A DNA stretch of 45,395 bases from contig JACKHH010000026.1 in assembly GCA_020639095.1 (NCBI GenBank), positions 1 to 45,395 of the forward strand, written 5' to 3'. Source of the DNA: Phycisphaerales bacterium (GTDB taxonomy: Bacteria; Planctomycetota; Phycisphaerae; UBA1845). Position 1 is the first letter of the stretch. Every line of letters begins with the position of its first letter. Below, piece by piece: positions 38,914 through 45,395 of this stretch. The notes under the pieces were generated by a model, which saw only the letters and a list, made by a program, of their open reading frames with translations, searched no databases and had not been told where the DNA came from. A program made the translations under genes and the position numbers.

Positions 38914-41900
38914 ATGGATTCATCCGAGCAGACAACTCGCGCATCCTTTCCGCCACCGCGATCGAACACGCGATCGACGGACGGTCGCCAAGACTGGCCG
39001 CGCATCGTAGCCGTTGTTGCGCTCGCGATCGCCATGACAACGAGCGCGCTTGCCGGGCTCGCGTTCTTCCGCCACAAGAACGCCGACCACGTCCGGACGA
39101 CGCTCATCGGCGTGCAGACCGAAATCCGCCGCCTCGACGAAGTGCTCACCATGTCCGCGCGGATGTACGCGGCCACGGGCGATGCACAGTGGAGAACCCG
39201 CTACTTCTCAAACGTCGACCAACTCGATTCCGCCATCGCGGAGGCGCGCGAGCTTAGCGCAAAGGTACTCGGTGGAGACTTCGCGCAGCCAACCGACGTG
39301 GCCAACCGCGCGCTTGTCGATCTTGAACGGCGTAGTTTCGATCTGGTTGCCGCGGGTCGATCCAATGAAGCGACCGCGCTACTCCAGTCCGCAGAGTATT
39401 CCCGGTGGAAGTCGGAATATGCCGCGGGGATGGACCGGCTCTGGAAGGCGCTGGGCGGACAGTCGCACCGACTCCAAATGTCGGGCCGCGCACTGATCAT
39501 CCACACGATGGTCTTGGGAACGGCGGGTTCGCTCGCGGCTCTCCTGGTCCTTCGGACGATACGCAAGTGCGCCATTCAGCGGCGTTTTCGTGCCGCGATG
39601 ACCGCACCGGACATTGAAGAACGCCCCTGGCTGATCATCACCGGCGCTTGTGCGACGCTTGTACTTTGCCTGGGACTTACCGCGTTCATCGTGCAACGCC
39701 ACCACGCCAATGAAATCGCGCGAACCGCCGCTGAATTCGAACGGCAGGCGGATAGGCTAGCCACCGAAATTCAGGATCGCTTGAAGATCCCCCTGCACCT
39801 GCTCGCGGGTGCTCGCGGTGTTTACGCCGCAAGTGAATCCGTCACACGCGAAGAGTTCCGCGCCTACTTCGAGCTACGCAATTTCACGAAGGAATTCCCT
39901 GGCGCAGTAGCATTCGGATATGTGCAGCGCGTCGCGCCCGACGACGTGGATCGCTTCGTTCAACGCGAGCGGGCCGGTGGTTCGCCGGACTTTACCGTTC
40001 AGATCGCAGACGATGCCATTGAGCACTACCTGGTCACGCACATCGAGCCGTTCACAGCCAACCTCTATCAGTGGGGCATGGACCTTGCCGGAAATTCAGT
40101 CTGCCGGCCTGCAATCGAGCAATGCATCCGTACGGGCGAGACCACGATCACGAGTCGTCTTTCGACAGCGCTCGACGAGCGCACAGCATTCGTTCGCTAC
40201 TTCATGCCGGTTTACCGCGGTCACACCGCGCTCAGTTCTGCCGAGCAACGCGACGCTGCACTGGACGGCATCCTGTTCGCGACAATCGACTTGCACGCGC
40301 TGATCCAGGACATCGTCGGGGTCGACAATGAACTGATTGACCTAGACGTTTTCGAGGGGCGCCAGGTGTCGCGGGACACGCTCGTCTTCGATTCCATTCA
40401 CGACGACGCCGAGGATGATGGCGAACCAATCGCGGGCATCGAATCCAGGCTGGTCCAGAGAACGCACTATGTCCTGCGGCGGATCGGGCTCGGCGGGCGC
40501 GAGTGGACGATCGCATTATCATCGACGCCGAAATTCGACACGACCATCAAGTCCGTTTCCATTGTCACCGAGACCGCGCTAGGTGTGGTCTTGAGCGGAC
40601 TTTTCGCATTGCTCGTCTGGCTGTTGGGTGCAGGCCGCTATCGCGCAGTGTCGCTGGCGCGCGAGATGACCGTTGAGCTTGCGGAGTCCAAGGCGCACGT
40701 CGAGCAGGCGCTGCTCGAAGCCGAGGCGCTGCGCAACACCATCGACGAGCAGTCACTCGTTTCAATCTCCGACATCGATGGAACGATCATCGACGTCAAC
40801 GAACGCTTTTGCCGGACGACCGGCTATGCGCGCGAGGAGTTGCTCGGGCGAAATCACCGCATCCTCAGTGCCGGTACGCATTCTCCCGCCTTCTGGAAGC
40901 ACGTCTGGACCACGATCTGCGGCGGAAAATCGTGGCACGGAGAAATCTGCAGCCGGGCCAAGGATGGTCGCCTGTTCTGGGTCGACGCGACGATCGCCCC
41001 ATTCACCGACCCGTGCGGCCAGATTCAGAAATTCGTCGCCATTCGTACGGATATTACCGAACGCAAGCGGGCCGAGGACCAGTTGCGCGCCGCCGCACTG
41101 ACGGATAATCTCACGAAAATGCCCAACCGCACGCTGTTCAACGCGCGGTTGAAACAGGCCATCGCACGCGCGGAGACGGACGCGAGCTACCACTACGCCG
41201 TCCTCTTCCTCGACTTCGATCGTTTCAAGTTGATCAATGACAGCCTGGGCCATTCCAAGGGCGATCGCTTGCTCAACGAGATTTCCGAACGCATCTCGAC
41301 GACGCTTCGCGGCAAGAGCAGTTCCGCATCGCGACGGTCCGATCTGGCGGCGCGTTTGGGCGGCGACGAATTCGTGATTCTGCTGGAGGGGATTGCAAAC
41401 GACGATGATGCGGTAGTCGTTGCCGAACGCATGCTCGAAGTCCTTTCAGAGCCCTACAACCTCGACACGCAGACCGTGCAGTCCACCGTCAGCATTGGGA
41501 TTGTCACCAGTGCGTTGGGGGCGATGACGTCCGAGGAAATCCTGCGCAACGCGGACATCGCAATGTATGAAGCGAAAGCGGCGGGCCGAGGCCGCTACGT
41601 CATGTTCGACTCGTGGATGCTCGAACGCGTCCGCATGCGCCACCGTTTGGAAAATGACCTATGCACCGCCGTGGAGAACGGCGAGTTTCATGTCGCGTAC
41701 CAACCCATTGTCTGCCTGCGGACCGGACGTATCCTTTCCTTTGAAGCGCTCGCGCGCTGGCAACATCCCGAACTCGGTCCTGTTTCACCGGGTGAGTTCA
41801 TTCCCATCGCCGAGGAAACCGGACGCATCGTCGAGGTGGGCGCATTCGTCATGGAGCAGGCCTGCGACGTGCTCAAACGCCTGCGGAATGGACCAGGCGG

Positions 41901-42474
41901 TGAGAATCTGAGCATGAACGTCAACGTGTCGCGCCGCCAACTCTCGGAACCCGACTTCATTCCCAAGCTCAGCGAGCTGCTGAACCGTCTGCGCATCCCG
42001 CCGCGCTGTCTGCGCGTGGAAATCACCGAATCGCTCGTGATGGCTGCTCCCGATTCGATCGCAAAATCGTTGAACGACCTCAGTGCGATGGGCGTGCGCA
42101 TTCACATGGACGATTTCGGTACCGGGCTGTCGTCGCTGAGCCTGCTGCGCGATTTGCCGCTCGACGGCATCAAGATCGACCGCAGTTTCATCGACACCGC
42201 CACGGGCAACCGCGAAGCCATCGCCGTGCTCTACGCGATCATCTCGCTGGGACGCGACCTTTGCATGACGGTGACGGCCGAAGGCATCGAGGACAAGGAC
42301 CAACTCGCGATGGTGCTCGCGTTGGAGTGCGATTTGGTGCAGGGCTACTTGTTCGGCCAACCGGAACCGATCAACGACATTGAGGAATTGCTCAATCGTG
42401 ACTATTCAGGTCACCTGCGCTCCGCCGAAAACACCGCGTCCGCCGACGCGTTAGCCACGATGCCCTCTCCCTAA
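38914..42474 (+). CDS. Membrane-bound c-di-GMP signalling protein: N-terminal sensor, CHASE, PAS, GGDEF, EAL
   Basis: About 1186 residues with this start. TM1 at about 29-52; a periplasmic helical domain to about 190, with EVLTMSARMYAATGDAQW; TM2 at about 193-214; TM3 at about 239-261; a CHASE-like domain up to about 545, with PLHLLAGARGVYAASESVTREEFRAYF; TM4 at about 550-572; a PAS domain at about 606-715 with SDIDGTIIDVNERFCRTTGY; a GGDEF domain with GGDEF at 816-820 and the inhibitory RxxD (RRSD) at 807-810; and an EAL domain with EAL at 944-946 and DDFGTGLSSLSLLRDLPLDGIKIDRSF. Both output sites look intact, so it may make and degrade c-di-GMP. Start uncertain: ATGs at 38914, 38863 or 38797 lack good ribosome sites. 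No partner gene is adjacent. Confidence 0.88.
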   Translation: MDSSEQTTRASFPPPRSNTRSTDGRQDWPRIVAVVALAIAMTTSALAGLAFFRHKNADHVRTTLIGVQTEIRRLDEVLTMSARMYAATGDAQWRTRYFSNVDQLDSAIAEARELSAKVLGGDFAQPTDVANRALVDLERRSFDLVAAGRSNEATALLQSAEYSRWKSEYAAGMDRLWKALGGQSHRLQMSGRALIIHTMVLGTAGSLAALLVLRTIRKCAIQRRFRAAMTAPDIEERPWLIITGACATLVLCLGLTAFIVQRHHANEIARTAAEFERQADRLATEIQDRLKIPLHLLAGARGVYAASESVTREEFRAYFELRNFTKEFPGAVAFGYVQRVAPDDVDRFVQRERAGGSPDFTVQIADDAIEHYLVTHIEPFTANLYQWGMDLAGNSVCRPAIEQCIRTGETTITSRLSTALDERTAFVRYFMPVYRGHTALSSAEQRDAALDGILFATIDLHALIQDIVGVDNELIDLDVFEGRQVSRDTLVFDSIHDDAEDDGEPIAGIESRLVQRTHYVLRRIGLGGREWTIALSSTPKFDTTIKSVSIVTETALGVVLSGLFALLVWLLGAGRYRAVSLAREMTVELAESKAHVEQALLEAEALRNTIDEQSLVSISDIDGTIIDVNERFCRTTGYAREELLGRNHRILSAGTHSPAFWKHVWTTICGGKSWHGEICSRAKDGRLFWVDATIAPFTDPCGQIQKFVAIRTDITERKRAEDQLRAAALTDNLTKMPNRTLFNARLKQAIARAETDASYHYAVLFLDFDRFKLINDSLGHSKGDRLLNEISERISTTLRGKSSSASRRSDLAARLGGDEFVILLEGIANDDDAVVVAERMLEVLSEPYNLDTQTVQSTVSIGIVTSALGAMTSEEILRNADIAMYEAKAAGRGRYVMFDSWMLERVRMRHRLENDLCTAVENGEFHVAYQPIVCLRTGRILSFEALARWQHPELGPVSPGEFIPIAEETGRIVEVGAFVMEQACDVLKRLRNGPGGENLSMNVNVSRRQLSEPDFIPKLSELLNRLRIPPRCLRVEITESLVMAAPDSIAKSLNDLSAMGVRIHMDDFGTGLSSLSLLRDLPLDGIKIDRSFIDTATGNREAIAVLYAIISLGRDLCMTVTAEGIEDKDQLAMVLALECDLVQGYLFGQPEPINDIEELLNRDYSGHLRSAENTASADALATMPSP

Positions 42475-42625
42475 GTCACCGGGCGAGCAAACGCCACCAG
42501 TCAGAGCCCCGGCGCGAGCCCGCGGGACAAGAACAGAGCCGCGCCCGCATGGAAGCGGACTGTTGCCGCGGATCATCGCTGCCTCGTCGCGCACGGTCAT
42601 ATGGCGCCACGAATTCCGGTACCCC

Positions 42626-43516
42626 TCACCCGCCGTCCGGACCGAGCGACGTCAATTCCGCTTGCATGGCGCGTGCTGCCTGCGTGCGAAAACGGTGCAA
42701 ATGCCACGCGGCCACAATCGTCCGCGTCACCTGCGTGCCCGTCAGTTCGCGATAAACGCGACGTTTCGACGTGTCCTCCACCGCGGCCATGGCAGGAATC
42801 AACGATACGCCGACACCCAATCCCACCATCTGCTGCAACGTCGCGAGCTGGCTGCCGATGAAGGCCACGTTCGTCGGATGATTCAGTCGGCGGCAAATGG
42901 CAGCAGTCTGCCGACCCAAACAGTGCATCTCGTGCAGCAGAACAAGCGGTTCGGTTTCCAGGTCGCTGAGACGGATGCGTTTGCGTTTGCCGAGTGGGTG
43001 CTGCGCGGGCAATGCAACCAACAACTTCTCCTCCATCAGCGGTTCCGCGTGCAACAGGTCGTGTTCAACGGGCGACGCGAGCACCGCCAGATCGATTGCG
43101 CCCGACAGCAGCCGCTCGATCAGCACCTCGGTGACGTTTTCCTCAAGCTGAAGCGCGACTGCGGGATACTTCTTGTGATAGCGCGCCACGGCTCGCGGGA
43201 GCAGGTACGGTGCGACCGTGGGAATAACTCCGATCGCCAGCGCCCCAGCCGGTGCGTCGTCGGCATCGAGCACGCGTCGCCGTGCTTCTTCGACACTGGT
43301 GATCACCTGTCGAGCATAGGGCAGGAAACGCTTACCGGCTTCGGTGGGCACTGCCCCGCGTGCGATGCGGTCGAATAGCGGGGTGCCCAGCTCATCTTCG
43401 AGCTTGCGAATCTGCTGACTTAGTGAAGGCTGAGCGACGTGGCAGCGTTTCGCGGCGGCGGAGAACCCGCCGGTTTCCGCGACGGCGAGGGCGTAGCGCA
43501 GTTGGTGCAGTTCCAT
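42626..43516 (-). CDS. oxyR: OxyR-type LysR-family peroxide sensor and transcription regulator
   Basis: A 296-residue LysR-type protein. The helix-turn-helix is at the N-terminus: MELHQLRYALAVAETGGFSAAAKRCHVAQPSLSQQIRKLE. Cys199 and Cys208 in HCLGRQTAAIC match the redox-switch cysteines of E. coli OxyR in number and spacing; together with the His before Cys199 this strongly supports OxyR rather than a generic LysR. It senses H2O2 by disulphide formation and activates peroxide-defence genes. The divergent neighbour is a dps gene, a classic OxyR target, and the shared region has an ATAG-N7-CTAT motif overlapping the oxyR start codon, suggesting autoregulation. Confidence 0.92.
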   Translation of the reverse strand: MELHQLRYALAVAETGGFSAAAKRCHVAQPSLSQQIRKLEDELGTPLFDRIARGAVPTEAGKRFLPYARQVITSVEEARRRVLDADDAPAGALAIGVIPTVAPYLLPRAVARYHKKYPAVALQLEENVTEVLIERLLSGAIDLAVLASPVEHDLLHAEPLMEEKLLVALPAQHPLGKRKRIRLSDLETEPLVLLHEMHCLGRQTAAICRRLNHPTNVAFIGSQLATLQQMVGLGVGVSLIPAMAAVEDTSKRRVYRELTGTQVTRTIVAAWHLHRFRTQAARAMQAELTSLGPDGG

Positions 43517-43529
43517 AGGAGCGGCCTAT
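43515..43529. promoter_or_regulatory. Candidate OxyR binding half-site (ATAG-N7-CTAT) at the oxyR start
   Basis: ATAG (43515-43518) and CTAT (43526-43529) are exactly seven bases apart, as in the OxyR consensus ATAG-N7-CTAT-N7-ATAG-N7-CTAT. The continuing half is only weakly present. Further CTAT tetramers occur at 43557 and 43574. The ATAG overlaps the oxyR ATG, a good position for autorepression. Confidence 0.45.
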
Positions 43530-43574
43530 TGATTTGTGTGACGGTTCCAATCTGGCCTATTCAGTTTCGCGCGC

Positions 43575-43580
43575 TATACT
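43575..43580 (+). promoter_or_regulatory. Candidate -10 box of dps
   Basis: TATACT, 84 bases before the dps ATG, has no good -35 partner at 16-18 bases upstream, as expected for an activator-dependent promoter. Confidence 0.4.
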
Positions 43581-43663
43581 CCTGGTGTCAAGCGGCGATG
43601 CGGCGTCGCCGCCTACCTTGGAGGTTCTGAAGATAACGCCGCGCTCGACAGGGAGGATATACC

Positions 43664-44107
43664 ATGGCCAGTTCGGCAGTGATCGACGGATTGCATCAGG
43701 CGGTGGCCAACGCCACCGTGTTCTACCAGAAGCTTCGCGCCTTCCACTGGATGGTGAAGGGCCACGAGTTCTTTAAGCTGCATGAGAAATTCGAAGAGCT
43801 CTATACGGGTTGGGCGGAGGTGATCGACGAGCTTGCCGAGCGTGCGGTGCAACTCGGCGGCGCGCCCCCGCTCACGCTGGCGGACGTGCTCAAGACCACG
43901 AAGCTCGCGGAGGAGTCTTCAAGCCCCGACGCCTGCAAGATGGTCGAGCTGATTCTCGCCGACTTGCATTCGCAGGAGGAGCAGTTCCGCAAACTCATCG
44001 CCAGCGCGGAAGACGCGAGCGACCGCACCACCGCCAACGTGCTCGACGACGTCATCGACGAGATCGAGAAGAACCGCTGGATGCTCCGCGCGTTCCTCGC
44101 GAAGTAG
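43664..44107 (+). CDS. dps: Dps-family DNA-binding / iron-storage ferritin-like protein
   Basis: A 147-residue member of the Dps family, 12-mer, which oxidises Fe(II) with H2O2 and stores the mineral. The ferroxidase residues match Listeria Dps in spacing: His28 (FHWM), His40 (KLHEKFEELY), Glu44, Asp55 and Glu59 (VIDELAER). GEEFF-like GHEFFKLHEKFEELYTGWAEVIDELAERAVQLGG is very family-typical. No basic N-terminal extension is present, so DNA binding may be weak. The ATG has GGGAGG eight bases upstream. Divergent from oxyR, which probably controls it. Confidence 0.95.
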   Translation: MASSAVIDGLHQAVANATVFYQKLRAFHWMVKGHEFFKLHEKFEELYTGWAEVIDELAERAVQLGGAPPLTLADVLKTTKLAEESSSPDACKMVELILADLHSQEEQFRKLIASAEDASDRTTANVLDDVIDEIEKNRWMLRAFLAK

Positions 44108-44135
44108 ACCCCGCTTTTCAGCAACGACGCTGGCT

Positions 44136-44168
44136 CACCTTCTGGCGGGAATTCCCGACCGGAAGGTG
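44136..44168. terminator. Hairpin between dps and the DUF1338 gene, likely terminator
   Basis: CACCTTC (44136-44142) pairs with GAAGGTG (44162-44168), and the loop holds a second perfect stem CGGG-AATT-CCCG (44146-44157). A T-rich run (TTTGCTTTGTTTC) follows on the plus strand. The genes converge, so it could serve dps. Confidence 0.55.
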
Positions 44169-44202
44169 CGCCAGTTTGCTTTGTTTCAGGGCGCGAACGG
44201 CC

Positions 44203-45114
44203 TTAGCCCATGCGCGTCATCTCGAACAGCCCCTTGGTCTGCGCGCCGAGGAAACCGTTGAACAGCGCCAGCGTGCCATCCTCCTGTGTGATGTATTCGC
44301 GTTCCGCCAGTTCATAATACGCGTACGTCCAGGGAATCAGACCAATCTGGCCGTCATCCTCCGTGACTTCGAATTCGCCCTGCGACGCTTTCGTCGACGA
44401 CTGCCGCAGCTTGCTGCCCGGCTCGCCTTCGATGCTATCCTTCATCGGCACACCGGCAGCGCGTAAGCCCGCGACCGTGGCTGCGATGTCATCCCAGTCT
44501 GCGACGTTCTGATTGTTGATCGATGCCGTAAAGTGATTCACCGCGTTGCCGTGCAGCAACGTCCACGCCGCGTACTGTGAAACCTCATTGACGGCTGGGA
44601 TGATCGCACGCGGCGGTGGGCACCACGGACGCGTGAAATACGCCGCCAGACGTTCACCAGCCGACCGCGCTTCGCCTTCTGAAAGCTTGCACGATCGCAC
44701 CTTCGCGATGACATCGGCTGGGTATTCCCAGGCAGCCCGCGTTTTGCAAATCGCGTCGCGGACCAAGCTCGCGACATCCTTCGGCAGGCGGTCAACTTCA
44801 AGCTGGCTGATGAACACGCGCGGCATGTCCGGTTCGTCGTGCTCAAGGTGGACTGCCGTCAGGTTTGCATCCGGGAATTCGTAGGCGCCGCGCTGCACGT
44901 AACCCAGCGCCAGGAATAGCTGCCGCGTGGCTTCGACCCCCGCGGGTTGCATGGGCAGTTCGACATTCAAGCTGCGAAACGCGACGTGATCGTTGACCGC
45001 GCGACCACCGGCAGACTCGACCAACTCAACGTAGCGCTGCGCGTATGCGACGTCGCGGCGATAACGCTCCCAAAGCAAATCCATCATGTGCGACATGACC
45101 AGACGTACCGACAT
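44203..45114 (-). CDS. DUF1338 family protein (2-oxoadipate dioxygenase/decarboxylase-like, HglS/YdcJ relative)
   Basis: A 303-residue cytoplasmic enzyme-like protein. The DUF1338 core shows NDHVAFRSLN (about residue 41, first metal His), LHGNAVNHFTASINN (about 183, second His) and a C-terminal YYELAEREY segment with the likely Glu ligand, the 2-His-1-Glu set of Fe(II)-dependent HglS, which converts 2-oxoadipate to D-2-hydroxyglutarate in lysine breakdown. The present protein is shorter than HglS and the substrate may differ. The ATG has GGGAG nine bases upstream. A product of HglS is a substrate class for the D-2-hydroxyacid dehydrogenase near 6.5-9.4 kb, though the genes are far apart. Confidence 0.85.
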   Translation of the reverse strand: MSVRLVMSHMMDLLWERYRRDVAYAQRYVELVESAGGRAVNDHVAFRSLNVELPMQPAGVEATRQLFLALGYVQRGAYEFPDANLTAVHLEHDEPDMPRVFISQLEVDRLPKDVASLVRDAICKTRAAWEYPADVIAKVRSCKLSEGEARSAGERLAAYFTRPWCPPPRAIIPAVNEVSQYAAWTLLHGNAVNHFTASINNQNVADWDDIAATVAGLRAAGVPMKDSIEGEPGSKLRQSSTKASQGEFEVTEDDGQIGLIPWTYAYYELAEREYITQEDGTLALFNGFLGAQTKGLFEMTRMG

Positions 45115-45395
45115 ACTTCTTTGCTCCCAATCGCGACCCGAAGGGTATCGCCGAGCCGATCAATGCCGGCACCGCAAACGTCGTCGGATACGCCACCGAA
45201 CGAACGCGTGAGCCCTTCGTGAATCGTCGAGGGATGGTAGAGTTCGGCGTCGCGCCCGACCAGCCGGGCATGGATCGACCTCCGGGTTGATTGGCGTGGA
45301 ACACGTCGCGGCGATGGTCCGGCGCGCTGATCAATTTCCCTATCGCCAGCCGCCGGTGCGCCCAGCGCACGACGCGACCGAGGTGGAAGCGCCAG
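45115..45395. other. Right-edge region, no gene called
   Basis: The last 281 bases hold no frame I can assign with confidence. Two minus-strand frames stay open from the right edge; one ends at 45084 inside the DUF1338 start region and the other runs to 45026. Neither shows a recognisable family. If real, one would be the C-terminus of a gene beginning outside the window. Confidence 0.4.

Noticed and set aside
45084..45395. C-terminal part of another gene entering from the right, overlapping the DUF1338 start
   Set aside because: A frame stays open and ends with an ATGA-like overlap at 45084-45087, but its first half is Arg/Pro-rich and no family can be recognised; the DUF1338 ATG at 45114 has a better ribosome site.
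1..45395. tRNA, rRNA, insertion sequence or prophage
   Set aside because: I saw no cloverleaf with conserved T-arm sequence, no rRNA segments, and no transposase, integrase or phage structural gene in the frames read; a covariance-model tRNA and RNA search would settle this.

Overview
This window reads as one contiguous, gene-dense, high-GC chromosomal segment of a Planctomycetota bacterium, most likely from the Phycisphaerae/Pirellulae side, though class cannot be fixed from this sequence. The clearest lineage markers are a HYExAFE-type protein, which as far as I know is largely a planctomycete family, and several families of short intergenic hairpin repeats (GGGTGGCAC..GTGCCACCC, TAGCCCAGGG..CCCTGGGCTA, CCCC-GAA-GGGG, TGCAGGCA-GGA-TGCCTGCA) of a kind I associate with planctomycete genomes. 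I see no rRNA, tRNA, prophage, insertion sequence, CRISPR array or defence island. Nearly all content is housekeeping, with some lineage-specific unknowns.

Layout. 1-465: truncated secreted NHL-repeat protein. 501-4703 (minus): a four-gene operon with 4-nt overlaps at every junction, menG/ubiE - unknown membrane protein with helical-repeat tail - ubiX - ubiA. It looks like the late (prenylation, prenyl-FMN, methylation) steps of quinone, probably menaquinone, synthesis. 4872-9378 (plus): SMUG-type uracil-DNA glycosylase, alpha/beta hydrolase and a large FAD/4Fe-4S D-2-hydroxyacid dehydrogenase. 9394-13437: small membrane protein, small cytoplasmic protein, KefB/C-type antiporter and DUF819 permease, bracketed by two copies of a 126-127 bp composite hairpin element. 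13538-19428: purD, a sigma-70 family factor with a dyad over its promoter, a lipoprotein, a VOC protein, prmC and murA. 19489-19720: six-hairpin repeat block. 19737-22842: a DUF3524/GTDC1-type (tRNA-queuosine mannosyltransferase-like) glycosyltransferase, a haem-binding CxxCH protein and three small exported unknown proteins.

22987-26099 (minus): YkgJ-type cysteine-cluster protein overlapping a lipoprotein gene, then hisS overlapping the HYExAFE gene. 26249-28068 (plus): rsmD overlapping a CCA-adding-type nucleotidyltransferase gene. 28099-28497: isolated fliN-like gene. 28718-34501 (minus): the fatty-acid operon rpmF-plsX-fabH-fabD-fabG-acpP-fabF, with a near-consensus promoter and intercistronic hairpins. 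34652-37171 (minus): dinB-like, O-methyltransferase, moaD, moaE and nth. 37262-38566: NhaP-type Na+/H+ antiporter. 38914-42474: a 1186-residue CHASE-PAS-GGDEF-EAL protein with two extracytoplasmic sensor regions. 42626-44107: a divergent oxyR-dps pair with an ATAG-N7-CTAT site at the oxyR start. 44203-45114: a DUF1338 (2-oxoadipate dioxygenase/decarboxylase-like) protein.

How it fits together. The genes suggest a respiring bacterium with menaquinone-linked electron transfer, type II fatty-acid synthesis, a peroxide response through OxyR and Dps, ion homeostasis through three transporters, c-di-GMP signalling and at least one flagellar switch protein. No single dramatic new system stands out. 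The best candidates for undescribed biology are the unknown membrane/repeat protein locked into the quinone operon, the composite repeat elements, the bacterial Q-mannosyltransferase homologue, the hisS-coupled HYExAFE gene and the cluster of tiny exported proteins.
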